Shown: positions 1-9,363, numbered from the stretch's first letter. The stretch: 64,000 bases of DNA from Faecalibacter rhinopitheci (GCF_015234135.1 NZ_JADGIK010000006.1:124001-188000), one strand, 5' to 3'. The notes: generated from the letters alone by a model not told the origin. Numbers and translations: made by a program.

Positions 1-2
1 AA

Positions 3-1160
3 TTCAATTTAAAAATTAATCGAGGAGATGTCGCTGTAAATCCAAATCAATTGGATGATTTCTTTAATCAAAATAATTATGGTTCTTATTTCTTGATTTC
101 TACTTTCGACAGTTACAATGGAACCTATCGTCCACAAGAATATACAGGAGAACAAACTATTCAGGCAGGATTCGCTGAATTCGAATATCATTTTTCAGAT
201 CGATTAATGGCAATTGGTGGTTTACGAGGAGAGTACATCAATCAATTGGTGGATTGGCGAACGGCTTTATCGGAAGGTAAAAACGAATTCGATCAGTTTG
301 AAGTCTTACCAAGTTTAGCGGTACGTTATAAAATGAACGAAAAAAATAATCTACGTTTTGCTGCATCTAAAACATATACATTACCACAATTTAAGGAACG
401 TGCCATGTTTGTTTATGAAGATGTAACAGAAATTGAACGAGGAAATCCAATGCTATATGCGTCGACGAATTACAATGCCGATTTAAAATGGGAGTGGTTT
501 CCCAAGCAAGGTGAAATTTTATCGGTAGCTGCTTTTGGAAAATATATTTTAGATCCGATCAATAAAGTCACAATTGCTTCATCAGCCAACGATCAATCCT
601 ATGCCAATACGGGAGATTGGGGATATGCCATCGGAGTTGAGGTCGAAGCAAGGAAAGCAATTATAGATCATAAAGGAGATCATCCAGAGCAATTAACGCT
701 TGGGCTGAATGCGGCTTATATGCACACTAAACAAGAATTAAACGATAACAAAGTCTTCGAAGAAACCTATTTCAATGGCGGTCGAATCAATACCAACTTC
801 ACGTTTACCGAAGATAGTTTTACAGGTGCTTCTGATTTAGTTTTAAATGCAGATGTTTCTTATTCAAAGAAATGGGAAAAAGGAAGCAGCTTATTAGCAA
901 CAGTAGCCTACAACTATTTCTCAGATCGTTTGTATTCACTTGGGACAGAAACGAGAGGAAATCAAGTAGATAAAGGATTTGGAACTTTAGATTTCATTTT
1001 AAGAACAACGGTTAATGAAAATATCGGAATTAATTTAGCTGCGAAAAACCTATTGAATCCGGATATCCGTCGTGTTCAAGAAAACTTGAATGGAGCAGTA
1101 GATATTTTGAGCTATAAGCGAGGAATGAACTTCAGTTTAGGGATCAACTACAAATTTTAA
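3..1160 (+). CDS. TonB-dependent outer-membrane receptor, C-terminal part
   Basis: The reading frame is already open at the left edge, so the N-terminal signal, plug and first barrel strands lie outside the window; about 386 residues are visible. They alternate short polar and aromatic stretches as in transmembrane beta-strands and end in the outer-membrane signature ...GINYKF with a terminal Phe. The part around residues 70-160 (LRFAASKTYTLPQFKERA, then ERGNPMLYASTNYNADLKWEW) matches the barrel of large Bacteroidota TonB receptors that resemble TonB/carboxypeptidase-regulatory-like proteins. A lipoprotein gene follows 25 bases downstream, which suggests a two-gene receptor/surface-lipoprotein unit. 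The substrate cannot be read from this part. An internal TTG at 51 could be mistaken for a start but the frame continues upstream of it. Confidence 0.88.
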   Translation, partial: FNLKINRGDVAVNPNQLDDFFNQNNYGSYFLISTFDSYNGTYRPQEYTGEQTIQAGFAEFEYHFSDRLMAIGGLRGEYINQLVDWRTALSEGKNEFDQFEVLPSLAVRYKMNEKNNLRFAASKTYTLPQFKERAMFVYEDVTEIERGNPMLYASTNYNADLKWEWFPKQGEILSVAAFGKYILDPINKVTIASSANDQSYANTGDWGYAIGVEVEARKAIIDHKGDHPEQLTLGLNAAYMHTKQELNDNKVFEETYFNGGRINTNFTFTEDSFTGASDLVLNADVSYSKKWEKGSSLLATVAYNYFSDRLYSLGTETRGNQVDKGFGTLDFILRTTVNENIGINLAAKNLLNPDIRRVQENLNGAVDILSYKRGMNFSLGINYKF

Positions 1161-1185
1161 AATCAAACAACAAACATAAAAAACA

Positions 1186-2349
1186 ATGAAAAAATCAGTA
1201 TTTAAAGTTTTAGCACTTTTAGCCGTATCATCCGTAACCTTTATAAGCTGTTCTAGTGATGACGATTCTAATGATGGAGGAACAAATCCTTCGGGATTTG
1301 TGGCGAACCCAGCCGATTTTAAAGGTGAATTAAAAGCGGGCGATGAGGTAACCTTAGATCCTTCAAAAGTATATTACTTGACAGGAAAATTACAAGTGAA
1401 TGATGGAGCCAAATTAACGATACCAGCAGGTACTAAAATTGTAGCAAACGGTGGAACATCATCATTTGTAGCAGTAGCACAAGGGGGACAAATCTTTGTG
1501 AATGGAACAGCGACAAATCCCGTAGTGTTTACTTCAGAAAATCGCACACCAGGCGCTTGGGGAGGAGTTGTACTTTGTGGGAAAGCTCCAATCAATAAAG
1601 CTCCAACTGCATCAGCAGAAGTATCTGAATTAACGTATGGTGGATCGGTTTCAAATGACAATTCAGGAGTGATCCAATATGCACGTATCGAATATGCTGG
1701 AGCAGCCTATAATTCTGAAAAAGAATTTAATGGATTGTCGTTATTTGGTGTTGGATCAGGAACAAAGATTGAATATGTACAATTGCACGAAGGTGCAGAT
1801 GATGGGATTGAATTTTTTGGTGGAACGGTTAACACAAAATACATTGTTTCGACAGGAAATGAAGATGATCAATTCGATTGGACTGAAGGATGGAATGGAC
1901 AAAATGAATTTTGGTTTGCCAAAGCTGGTTTAGGTAGAGGAAACCGAGGTATAGAAGCGGATAATAATTCCAATAACCATTCATTAGGACCAATTTCAAA
2001 TCCAACGATTAAAAATATGACTTTAATTGGTTTAGGTGGCGATTATAATGCGGCGGAAAATCAAGCTTTAAAATTACGTGTCGGGACGAAAGGAAAATTA
2101 GAAAATGTCGTATTGGCGAATTGGGCAAAAGGAATCGATATTGAACACGATGCGACTTTAGCTGGAATTCCTTCGGATTTGTATGTAAAAAATGTGCATT
2201 TTATCAATGTAACGACGACAGCGTCGGGAAAAAAATCGGATGGAACTGTTGCAGATGTAACAGCTGCATTTACTTTACAAGAAAATAATGGTGCAGGAAA
2301 TGGAGTAAATGCACCAACTTGGACTCAAGGTTGGACAATAGATTTATAA
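1186..2349 (+). CDS. Surface-type lipoprotein with beta-helix-like body, partner of TonB receptor
   Basis: 387 residues. The N-terminus MKKSVFKVLALLAVSSVTFI ends in a lipobox with Cys22 followed by SSDDDSNDGG, an acidic stretch typical of Bacteroidota lipoproteins exported to the cell surface. The mature part has repeated turns of the kind 'GAKLTIPAGTKIVANGG', 'GGQIFVNGTATNPVVFTS' and 'NVVLANWAKGIDI', as expected for a right-handed beta-helix. It follows the TonB receptor by 25 bases and is probably in the same transcript. Proteins of this type are common beside TonB receptors in flavobacteria, but I know of no proven function; substrate capture for the receptor is an inference. No catalytic motif is recognisable. 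Confidence 0.8.
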   Translation: MKKSVFKVLALLAVSSVTFISCSSDDDSNDGGTNPSGFVANPADFKGELKAGDEVTLDPSKVYYLTGKLQVNDGAKLTIPAGTKIVANGGTSSFVAVAQGGQIFVNGTATNPVVFTSENRTPGAWGGVVLCGKAPINKAPTASAEVSELTYGGSVSNDNSGVIQYARIEYAGAAYNSEKEFNGLSLFGVGSGTKIEYVQLHEGADDGIEFFGGTVNTKYIVSTGNEDDQFDWTEGWNGQNEFWFAKAGLGRGNRGIEADNNSNNHSLGPISNPTIKNMTLIGLGGDYNAAENQALKLRVGTKGKLENVVLANWAKGIDIEHDATLAGIPSDLYVKNVHFINVTTTASGKKSDGTVADVTAAFTLQENNGAGNGVNAPTWTQGWTIDL

Positions 2350-2443
2350 ATGGATTTGTGGAAAGAGTGTTTATAAATCGTTAAATATATTTAATCATTA
2401 AAAATAAGCTATTTAGAAAAAGTCCAAATTGACTAAAGAATTG

Positions 2444-2451
2444 TACATTTG
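2444..2451 (+). promoter_or_regulatory. -7 promoter element (TACATTTG)
   Basis: Exact match to the Bacteroidota TAnnTTTG element, 29 bases before the start of the DUF59 gene. No good TTTG box is seen about 20 bases upstream. Confidence 0.5.
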
Positions 2452-2480
2452 CAATAGCAAATAGAAATTCATTCATCAAA

Positions 2481-2807
2481 ATGGCACTTACAGAAGATCA
2501 AATCGAATCTATAGGAGAAAAATTGGTAGCAAAATTTAAAACAATTTTCGACCCTGAAATTCCAGTAGATATTTATGAATTAGGATTAATATACGACGCG
2601 GAAGTTAACATAGACGGAGAAGTGAAAATTACAATGACTTTAACTTCACCAAACTGTCCGGTAGCTGAATCGTTACCTTTAGAAGTTGAACAAAAAGTAG
2701 AAGAAATTGAAGGCGTTACGAAAGCTTTTGTAGAAATTACTTTTGAACCAACTTGGGATAGAGATATGATGAGCGAAGAAGCAAAATTTGAATTAGGAAT
2801 GTTATAA
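2481..2807 (+). CDS. MIP18/DUF59-family iron-sulfur assembly protein (SufT/PaaD-like)
   Basis: 108 residues, the normal length for a stand-alone MIP18 (DUF59) domain. The family signature DPEIPVDIYELGLIYD is at residues 24-39 and the conserved Cys59 lies in TSPNCPVAESLPLEVE. Proteins of this family help insert Fe-S clusters into target proteins; the bacterial SufT type works with the SUF system. Here the gene stands alone with its own promoter and terminator rather than in a suf operon, so the exact client proteins are unknown. The family call is secure; the SufT label is by similarity of the motif only. Confidence 0.88.
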   Translation: MALTEDQIESIGEKLVAKFKTIFDPEIPVDIYELGLIYDAEVNIDGEVKITMTLTSPNCPVAESLPLEVEQKVEEIEGVTKAFVEITFEPTWDRDMMSEEAKFELGML

Positions 2808-2828
2808 GTAACATTCCTATTTTTTTTT
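2795..2828 (+). terminator. Rho-independent terminator overlapping the end of the DUF59 gene
   Basis: A perfect 10-bp stem (AGGAATGTTA / TAACATTCCT) with loop TAAG is followed by about nine T. The stem's left arm includes the last three codons, and the loop contains the stop codon. Confidence 0.8.
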
Positions 2829-2898
2829 ATAATATACAATTATATAAGTACTTAGTTTAATTTATTGTATTTTAATGAAAATTTTAAAACACAATAAT

Positions 2899-3810
2899 AT
2901 GACTTTCTTATATCTCATTATTTTAGTTTCAATTACACTTATTTTTTTAAGTTTCTTTACCATTAAACAGCAAACAGCAGCTGCATTAGAGCGTTTTGGT
3001 AAATTTCATAGCATAAGAAATGCTGGACTTCATTTTAAAATTCCGATTGTAGATAAAATAGCAGGAAAAATATCTTTAAAAATTCAACAACTTGATGTAA
3101 TAGTAGAAACTAAGACAAAAGATGATGTTTTTGTGAGGTTAAAAATTTCTGTTCAATACCAAGTAATATACGATCAGGTTTATGATGCTTTCTATAAATT
3201 AGATAATCCATATGCTCAGATAACTTCGTATGTTTTTGATGTTGTACGTGCTGAAGTGCCTAAACTACGTTTAGACGATGTTTTTGAAAAGAAAGATGAC
3301 ATCGCTGTAGCTGTAAAAAGCGAATTACAAGAAGCAATGAATACCTATGGATATGATATTATAAAAACTTTGGTAACTGATATTGATCCTGATGAGCAAG
3401 TAAAACACGCTATGAATAGAATTAATGCTTCTGAGCGTGAAAAGATCGCGGCACAATATGAAGGTGATGCACAACGAATTCTTATTGTAGAAAAGGCCCG
3501 TGCAGAAGCTGAATCTAAACGTTTACAAGGTCAGGGAATTGCAGATCAAAGACGTGAAATTGCAAAAGGATTATTAGAATCAGTTGATGTTTTGAATGGT
3601 GTAGGAATTTCTTCTCAAGAAGCATCAGCATTGATTGTTGTAACACAACATTATGATACTTTACAAGCCATCGGAGAAAAAGCAGGAAGTAAATTAGTTT
3701 TATTACCTAACTCTCCAACAGCAGCTTCAGATATGTTAAATACAATGGTTACTTCATTTACTGCATCCCATGAACTGAATGCAGAGAACAATCAACACAA
3801 AAAGGATTAA
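2899..3810 (+). CDS. SPFH/Band 7 (stomatin/HflK-like) membrane protein
   Basis: From ATG 2899 the protein has 303 residues: one N-terminal membrane segment (MTFLYLIILVSITLIFLSFF), then an SPFH domain starting at KQQTAAALERFGKFHSIRNA and a long charged helix near residues 165-220 (EREKIAAQYEGDAQRILIVE, AEAESKRLQGQG) of the type that drives oligomer assembly. Such proteins build large ring or cage complexes on the membrane and often control membrane proteases. An in-frame ATG at 2875 would add MKILKHNN; I prefer 2899 because homologues start right at the hydrophobic helix. No NfeD or protease gene is adjacent, so its partner is unknown. Confidence 0.85.
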   Translation: MTFLYLIILVSITLIFLSFFTIKQQTAAALERFGKFHSIRNAGLHFKIPIVDKIAGKISLKIQQLDVIVETKTKDDVFVRLKISVQYQVIYDQVYDAFYKLDNPYAQITSYVFDVVRAEVPKLRLDDVFEKKDDIAVAVKSELQEAMNTYGYDIIKTLVTDIDPDEQVKHAMNRINASEREKIAAQYEGDAQRILIVEKARAEAESKRLQGQGIADQRREIAKGLLESVDVLNGVGISSQEASALIVVTQHYDTLQAIGEKAGSKLVLLPNSPTAASDMLNTMVTSFTASHELNAENNQHKKD

Positions 3811-3814
3811 AAAA

Positions 3815-4369
3815 TTATTTCTCTTTCAATGAAGTGTAATAATAGTAATTATATAAGCCAGTAATTAGAAAGGAAATACCTATTAATAGATTAAAATAAT
3901 TTATAATAGAATGAGATCCTAACAGAAGAAGCGTTCCTAATACAAATAATATTATTCCTGCTAAAAATACGAAATAGGTAGATTTAGAATATTTGCTAAA
4001 AAGTTCAAAACTAAAGCTAAATATCGTAACTGCTCTGAAAATAAAGAACAAGGAAATATAGAAAGTGATGAAGAAAATATCTAGAAAGGGTTCAATAAGT
4101 ATGATAAGACCTATTAAAAAAGTTATAATCCCAATAGATATATTCCAATTCCAATTATAAAATAGATTTTTATTTTTATAAGTATAATACGCTTCATAAC
4201 CACCAATAATTAGTAAGGAAATACTATAAAAAAGAAGTAATGTTTCAATAGAATTAAATAAATTAATTAAAGTTAAAATTCCGCTTAAAATTAATGTAAT
4301 CCCAATAAATAAAGGTGCAAATCGATAACTTATTAGTTTTTCTTGTTTTTCAAAAATAGAAGTTTGCAT
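3815..4369 (-). CDS. DUF308/HdeD-like multi-spanning membrane protein
   Basis: 184 residues with six strongly hydrophobic segments (for example APLFIGITLILSGILTLINL, ISIGIITFLIGLIILIEPF and IINYFNLLIGISFLITGLYN) arranged as three helix pairs, the pattern of the HdeD/DUF308 family. The E. coli member is linked to acid resistance, but a role here is not established. It is convergent with the SPFH gene, with only four bases between the two stop codons. The terminal short tail is YYTSLKEK. Very AT-rich. Family assignment is moderate; it is based on topology and weak motif resemblance. Confidence 0.65.
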   Translation of the reverse strand: MQTSIFEKQEKLISYRFAPLFIGITLILSGILTLINLFNSIETLLLFYSISLLIIGGYEAYYTYKNKNLFYNWNWNISIGIITFLIGLIILIEPFLDIFFITFYISLFFIFRAVTIFSFSFELFSKYSKSTYFVFLAGIILFVLGTLLLLGSHSIINYFNLLIGISFLITGLYNYYYYTSLKEK

Positions 4370-4487
4370 AGGCTTATGTATTGATTAGGTTTATGTTAAG
4401 ATACAGTAAAATATTTAATTAACAAACATTTAATTAATTGTTTATTAAAGTTAGATTATCAGTATATTTTTTTAAGATTAAATAAAT

Positions 4488-4495
4488 TAATTTTG
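4488..4495 (+). promoter_or_regulatory. -7 promoter element (TAATTTTG) of mvaS
   Basis: Exact TAnnTTTG match. It overlaps the TTG at 4493, so that TTG cannot be the start; transcription would begin around 4500 and the ATG at 4517 is the natural start. Confidence 0.55.
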
Positions 4496-4516
4496 AAAAG
4501 CTTAAAAAAAATTATA

Positions 4517-5842
4517 ATGAAAGTAGGAATTGAAGCCGCATCTATATATATACCAAATATTTATTTACCAATAAGAGAACTAGCAAATCAAAGAAAAATT
4601 GATGCTGATAAACTTGAATTGGGATTAGGGCTTAAAAAAATGGCAATTTTAGATGCTGATGAAGATACTGCTACTATTGCTGCAGAAGCTTTGTTAAAAT
4701 TATTTCAAGATTTTTCTATTGATCCTAATACCATCGGACGTATTTACTTAGGAACAGAAAGTGCTTTGGACGGTGCTAAACCTACTGCGACTTACGCTGT
4801 ACAATTAGTAGAAAATGTTTTAGCAGAAAAATTTGGAGAGCGTATTTTTAAACATATTGATGTAGTGGATATGACTTTTGCTTGTATTGGAGGAGTGGAT
4901 GCCTTACATAATTCGCTTGATTTTGTACGTGTAAATCCTGAGCAAAAAGCGATTGTAATCGCTTCAGATTATGCAAAATATGGCTTAGAATCTACAGGAG
5001 AATATACGCAAGGTGCAGGTGCAGTTGCTATATTAATTTCTAATGAACCAAATTTAGTAGCCATCGAAAATAAATGGGGTATTGGAATGGAATCAGTTTT
5101 TGATTTCTTTAAACCTCGTCAAACTTCTACAGAGGTTGCATTATTAGATACTTTAAATACTACTAAAAAAGAAATTGAAATCTTTTCAGATGAACCTATT
5201 TTTGATGGTCAATATTCAAACGAATGTTACAAAGCTCGTGTACGAGAAGCTTATTTCAATTTCAAAGAAAAATATAAGATTACAACGAAATTATATGAAG
5301 ATTGGCGTTATATCGCTTTCCATTTACCATATGCTTTTCAAGGAAAACGAATGTTTTCAGAAGTTTTTGCGTTAGAAAATTCGCAAGAAAATACAGTAGA
5401 AAATTTAAAAATAGTTTCAAAATCAGAAGAGTATAAACAATTTGTTAAAGATAAATTAGAACCTACACAACGTGCTTCCTCTGAGATTGGGAATATGTAC
5501 ACAGCATCTATTTTTACTGCGTTATTGTCAGCATTACAAGTCAGCGCAACAGAAAACGAAGATTTGGCTGGACAAAAAATTGGATTTATTGGTTATGGAT
5601 CAGGTTCAAAATCGAAGGTTTTTGAAGGAATTGTAGGAAAGAATTGGAAACAAGTAATGGAAAAAATTAATTTATTTGATTACCTAAACCAACGCAAAGA
5701 AATCAATTTTACTGACTACGAAAATTTACATAATAAAGCTGTAAAACAGCCAATTTCACCTAGAAAAGGATTTGCATTAGAAAAAATTGAAAAAGAAATT
5801 ACTAATTTAGAAGGCGCAAGATATTACACATTCAAATCATAA
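4517..5842 (+). CDS. mvaS: Hydroxymethylglutaryl-CoA synthase
   Basis: 441 residues from ATG 4517. It condenses acetyl-CoA with acetoacetyl-CoA to HMG-CoA, the first committed step of the mevalonate pathway. The thiolase-fold features are clear: the acid/base Glu in YLGTESALDGAKPTATYA, the nucleophile Cys123 in MTFACIGGVDAL, and the His in HLPYAFQGKRMF; the C-terminal half carries GFIGYGSGSKSKVF. The start at 4517 is chosen because a -7 box overlaps the only upstream candidate. A prolyl oligopeptidase gene follows after seven bases. The next enzyme of the pathway, class II HMG-CoA reductase, lies at 54.2-55.5 kb, so the pathway genes are scattered. Confidence 0.93.
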   Translation: MKVGIEAASIYIPNIYLPIRELANQRKIDADKLELGLGLKKMAILDADEDTATIAAEALLKLFQDFSIDPNTIGRIYLGTESALDGAKPTATYAVQLVENVLAEKFGERIFKHIDVVDMTFACIGGVDALHNSLDFVRVNPEQKAIVIASDYAKYGLESTGEYTQGAGAVAILISNEPNLVAIENKWGIGMESVFDFFKPRQTSTEVALLDTLNTTKKEIEIFSDEPIFDGQYSNECYKARVREAYFNFKEKYKITTKLYEDWRYIAFHLPYAFQGKRMFSEVFALENSQENTVENLKIVSKSEEYKQFVKDKLEPTQRASSEIGNMYTASIFTALLSALQVSATENEDLAGQKIGFIGYGSGSKSKVFEGIVGKNWKQVMEKINLFDYLNQRKEINFTDYENLHNKAVKQPISPRKGFALEKIEKEITNLEGARYYTFKS

Positions 5843-5849
5843 TTCGTAA

Positions 5850-7964
5850 ATGAAGAAATCGGCCTTAATATTATTTAATTTTGCATTAATGACTGGATTA
5901 AATGCTCAGAGCTTTAAAAAAAGCTATCCTGAAACAAAGAAAATAAACCATATTGATAAATACTTTGATGCAGAAGTAAAAGATCCTTACCGTTGGTTAG
6001 AAGATGATTTATCTTCAGAAACCAAGAAATGGGTTATTGAACAAAATAAAACAACATATGCTTATCTAAATGAGATTCCATTAAGAGCTCAATTAAAAGA
6101 ATCATTAACTAAAATTTATAATTATGAGAAAATTTCTACTCCATTTAAAGAGGGAGATTTTACATATTATTATAAAAATGATGGTTTACAACAGCATTCT
6201 GTCCTTTACCGCAAGTTAGGAGATAATGGAAAAGAGGAAGTTTTCTTAGACCCTAATAAATTTTCTAAAGATGGATCAACTTCGTTAGCAGATGTTTCCT
6301 TTTCTAAGGACGGATCACTCGTAGCTTATTCTATCTCTGAAGGAGGATCAGATTGGCGTAAAGTAGTTGTTTTAAATACAAAAGATAAGACAGTAGTTGG
6401 ACAAACTTTAGTTGATATTAAGTTTTCTGGAATTGCTTGGAAAGGAAACGAAGGATTTTATTATTCATCATACGATAAACCAGTAGGATCTGAGCTATCT
6501 CAGAAAACAGATCAGCACAAAGTATACTTCCATCAATTAGGTACAGCTCAGAAGAAAGATAAGCTAATTTTTGGTGGTGATCTTACACGTCGTTATGTAG
6601 GAGCTTATTTAACAGATGATGAAAATTTTTTAATTCTTTCGGCAGCCAATACAACAACTGGAAATGAATTATATTATCAAGATTTAACAGATTCAAACAG
6701 TACAATTCAACCTATTTTAAAAGATTTCGATTCAAGTACAAATATTATTGATAATGATGGAACAACATTCTATTTACTTACCAATAGAAATGCTCCAAAT
6801 AATAAATTAGTAAAAGCTAATATTCAAGATATTGCAGACGAATCGAAATGGGAAACTGTAATTCCAGAAACAAAGGATGTATTATCTGTATCAACAGCAG
6901 GAGGATATATTTTCGCAAAATATATTAAAGATGCAATTTCTGTTGTTGAACAATATAAATATGATGGGACAAAAGTTCGTCAAATAGAACTACCAGGTGT
7001 AGGAACTGCTTCTGGATTTGGAGGAAAGAAAGAAGATAAAGAAATTTATTTCGGATTTTCTAATTACATTACGCCATCTGCAAGTTATAAATTAGGTGTT
7101 GAAAATGGAACTTCTAAAGTTTACATTAAGCCAGATGTAAAGTTTAATTCGGAGGATTATATTTCTGAACAAGTTTTTTATACGTCTAAAGATGGGACAA
7201 AAGTACCAATGATTATTACGTATAAAAAAGGATTAAAGAAAAATGCAAAAAACCCTACCATAATTTATGGATATGGAGGATTCAATATTTCTTTAACACC
7301 TTCATTTAGTGCTACTACTGCAGCGTGGTTAGAAAATGGAGGAATCTATGCGGTGGCTAATTTGCGTGGAGGAGGAGAATACGGTAAAGAATGGCACGAT
7401 GGAGGTCGTCAGTTCAATAAATTAAACGTATTCAACGACTTTATTGCTGCTGCTGAATATTTACAAAACAATAAATATACTTCTCCTGATTTCACTGCTT
7501 TATCTGGTGGATCAAATGGAGGTTTGTTAGTTGGAGCGACAATGACAATTAATCCTAAAATTGCAAAAGTTGCTTTACCAGCAGTAGGAGTTTTAGATAT
7601 GTTACGTTACCACACATTTACTGCAGGTGCAGGTTGGGGATATGATTATGGAACAGTAAACGATTCGAAAGAAATGTTTGAGTACTTAAAAGGTTATTCA
7701 CCGGTACACAATGTAAAAGAAGGGTTGTGTTATCCTGCAACGTTAGTAACAACAGGAGATCATGACGATCGCGTTGTTCCAGCACATTCTTATAAATTTG
7801 CAGCAGAATTACAAGCCAAACAAGAATGTGATAATCCTGTAATGATACGTATTGAAACAAAAGCGGGACATGGAGCAGGACGATCAACAGAAGTAATTAT
7901 CAACGAAACTGTAGATAAATATGCTTTCACACTTTGGAATATGGGAATTAAAAAATTGAAATAA
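5850..7964 (+). CDS. Prolyl oligopeptidase family serine peptidase (S9A), exported
   Basis: 704 residues. A signal peptide (MKKSALILFNFALMTGLNAQ) precedes the mature enzyme, which starts with the conserved PYRWLEDDLSSETKKWVIEQ region. The N-terminal half is a beta-propeller; the C-terminal half is an alpha/beta hydrolase with catalytic triad Ser555 (SGGSNGG), Asp639 (DHDDRVVP) and His674 (AGHGAGRST), closely matching the order and spacing of mammalian POP. It cleaves short peptides after proline, here in the periplasm. It sits seven bases behind mvaS and is probably co-transcribed, although the two functions are unrelated. Full length, no defects. Confidence 0.94.
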   Translation: MKKSALILFNFALMTGLNAQSFKKSYPETKKINHIDKYFDAEVKDPYRWLEDDLSSETKKWVIEQNKTTYAYLNEIPLRAQLKESLTKIYNYEKISTPFKEGDFTYYYKNDGLQQHSVLYRKLGDNGKEEVFLDPNKFSKDGSTSLADVSFSKDGSLVAYSISEGGSDWRKVVVLNTKDKTVVGQTLVDIKFSGIAWKGNEGFYYSSYDKPVGSELSQKTDQHKVYFHQLGTAQKKDKLIFGGDLTRRYVGAYLTDDENFLILSAANTTTGNELYYQDLTDSNSTIQPILKDFDSSTNIIDNDGTTFYLLTNRNAPNNKLVKANIQDIADESKWETVIPETKDVLSVSTAGGYIFAKYIKDAISVVEQYKYDGTKVRQIELPGVGTASGFGGKKEDKEIYFGFSNYITPSASYKLGVENGTSKVYIKPDVKFNSEDYISEQVFYTSKDGTKVPMIITYKKGLKKNAKNPTIIYGYGGFNISLTPSFSATTAAWLENGGIYAVANLRGGGEYGKEWHDGGRQFNKLNVFNDFIAAAEYLQNNKYTSPDFTALSGGSNGGLLVGATMTINPKIAKVALPAVGVLDMLRYHTFTAGAGWGYDYGTVNDSKEMFEYLKGYSPVHNVKEGLCYPATLVTTGDHDDRVVPAHSYKFAAELQAKQECDNPVMIRIETKAGHGAGRSTEVIINETVDKYAFTLWNMGIKKLK

Positions 7965-7973
7965 TATTAACTT

Positions 7974-8005
7974 AATCCATCTGAATTAATCGGATGGATT
8001 TTTTT
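7974..8005 (+). terminator. Rho-independent terminator after the mvaS-peptidase unit
   Basis: Ten-base stem AATCCATCTG / CGGATGGATT (one G-U pair) with a 7-base loop, followed by T-rich sequence. Confidence 0.75.
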
Positions 8006-8027
8006 AATTTTATAGAAATAAAAAATA

Positions 8028-9077
8028 ATGAATACAAAAACATACGCTGCTTTTAATGAAGTAGATCCTTTAGTTCCACATACTATAGAACGTCGTCATT
8101 TACATCCAAAAGATGTATTTATTGATATTAATTATTGTGGAGTTTGTCATAGTGATATTCATACAGTTAAAGGAGATTGGGGGAAGCCAAATTATCCTGT
8201 GGTTCCTGGACATGAGATTATTGGACGTGTAAAAGAAGTAGGAAATGAAGTAACTAAATTTAAAGTTGGAGATTTAGTAGGAGTAGGATGTTTGGTAGAA
8301 TCTTGTCAACATTGTCATCCTTGCGATGAAGGTTTAGAACAATATTGTGAAAATGGTTCAACTGGAACGTATAATTCTAAGAACTCTAAATATGGTGGAA
8401 TTACATATGGTGGTTATTCAGAAAATATTGTAGTAGAAGAAGGATTCGTATTAAGTGTTCCAGAAAATATCAATGCAGCAGCAGCAGCACCATTATTATG
8501 TGCTGGTATTACAACTTGGTCGCCATTACGTCATTGGAACGTACAAGCTGGAGATAAAGTTGGGATAGTTGGTCTTGGTGGATTAGGACATATGGGAGTT
8601 AAATTTGCGAAAGCAATGGGTGCTCATGTTGTAATGATTACAACTTCGGAAGCAAAAGGAGAAGATGCAAAGAAACTAGGAGCAGATGAGGTTTTAATCT
8701 CAAAAGATGCTGAGCAAATGCAAAAACACCGCAATACATTTGATTTCTTATTGAATACCATTCCGGTAAAACACGATGTTAATCCTTATTTACAATTATT
8801 AAAATTGGATAAAACAATGTGTATGGTTGGTGCAATAGAACCATTAGATGCAATTCACGGAGGTTTATTAATTATGAAACGTCGTAATTTAGCTGGATCA
8901 TTAATTGGTGGAATTAAAGAAACACAAGAAATGTTAGATTTCTGTGGAGAACATAATATTGTATCCGATGTAGAATTAATTGATATCCAAAATATAAATC
9001 AAGCATACGAACGTATGATGAAATCTGATGTAAAGTATCGATTTGTGATTGATATTAAATCACTAAAAGAAGGATAG
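8028..9077 (+). CDS. Zinc-dependent NAD(P) alcohol dehydrogenase (cinnamyl/YahK type)
   Basis: 349 residues, standard medium-chain dehydrogenase length. Catalytic zinc ligands are Cys37, His62 and Cys158 (YCGVCHSDIH, GHEIIG, LLCAGITTW); the structural zinc site is Cys93, Cys96, Cys99 and Cys107. The Rossmann motif GLGGLG is at 182-187, and ITTSEAK follows near the end of the second strand, where NADP-preferring CAD enzymes usually have a Ser; NADPH use is therefore likely but inferred. It probably reduces a range of aldehydes. It has no recognisable TAnnTTTG promoter and ends at a strong hairpin. Confidence 0.9.
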   Translation: MNTKTYAAFNEVDPLVPHTIERRHLHPKDVFIDINYCGVCHSDIHTVKGDWGKPNYPVVPGHEIIGRVKEVGNEVTKFKVGDLVGVGCLVESCQHCHPCDEGLEQYCENGSTGTYNSKNSKYGGITYGGYSENIVVEEGFVLSVPENINAAAAAPLLCAGITTWSPLRHWNVQAGDKVGIVGLGGLGHMGVKFAKAMGAHVVMITTSEAKGEDAKKLGADEVLISKDAEQMQKHRNTFDFLLNTIPVKHDVNPYLQLLKLDKTMCMVGAIEPLDAIHGGLLIMKRRNLAGSLIGGIKETQEMLDFCGEHNIVSDVELIDIQNINQAYERMMKSDVKYRFVIDIKSLKEG

Positions 9078-9096
9078 AGATATAAAATCTATAAAT

Positions 9097-9123
9097 ACAA
9101 AAAGCCACTCCTTAGAGTGGCTT
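9097..9123. terminator. Bidirectional terminator between converging genes
   Basis: Perfect 9-bp stem AAGCCACTC / GAGTGGCTT with loop CTTA. The T-run is on the minus-strand side, so it serves the small lipoprotein genes best but can also stop the dehydrogenase transcript. Confidence 0.75.
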
Positions 9124-9144
9124 CTTCATATTTAAGAATAAGAA

Positions 9145-9363
9145 TTATTTAACTTCTTCAGTAGTTGTAGCAGCAGAATCTACTGTTACATTTTCTACAG
9201 AATCTGCTGCAGTTTCAGGAACTTCAGTAATTACTGTATCAACTTCAGCGTTTAATGAATCAACTGTAACTTCAGTTTCAGTAGTTTCAACTTTAGTTTC
9301 TTCTTTACAAGAAATAACTGAGAATGATAATGCAGCGATAGCTAATAATGCGAATTTTTTCAT
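9145..9363 (-). CDS. Small low-complexity lipoprotein (copy A)
   Basis: 72 residues. Lipoprotein signal MKKFALLAIAALSFSVISC with Cys19, followed by an acidic, Thr/Val/Glu-rich tail (VETTETEVTVDSLNAEVDTV and similar) without any domain. It is a paralogue of the gene directly upstream at 9393-9629: the region encoding the signal peptide and first mature residues is almost identical. Both lie on the minus strand 29 bases apart and probably form one transcript. Function unknown; an extended, unstructured anchored tail is all that can be seen. Confidence 0.75.
   Translation of the reverse strand: MKKFALLAIAALSFSVISCKEETKVETTETEVTVDSLNAEVDTVITEVPETAADSVENVTVDSAATTTEEVK

Noticed and set aside
4493-4516. 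TTG start for mvaS adding eight residues
   Set aside because: The TTG lies inside the -7 promoter element; ATG 4517 gives the normal family N-terminus.
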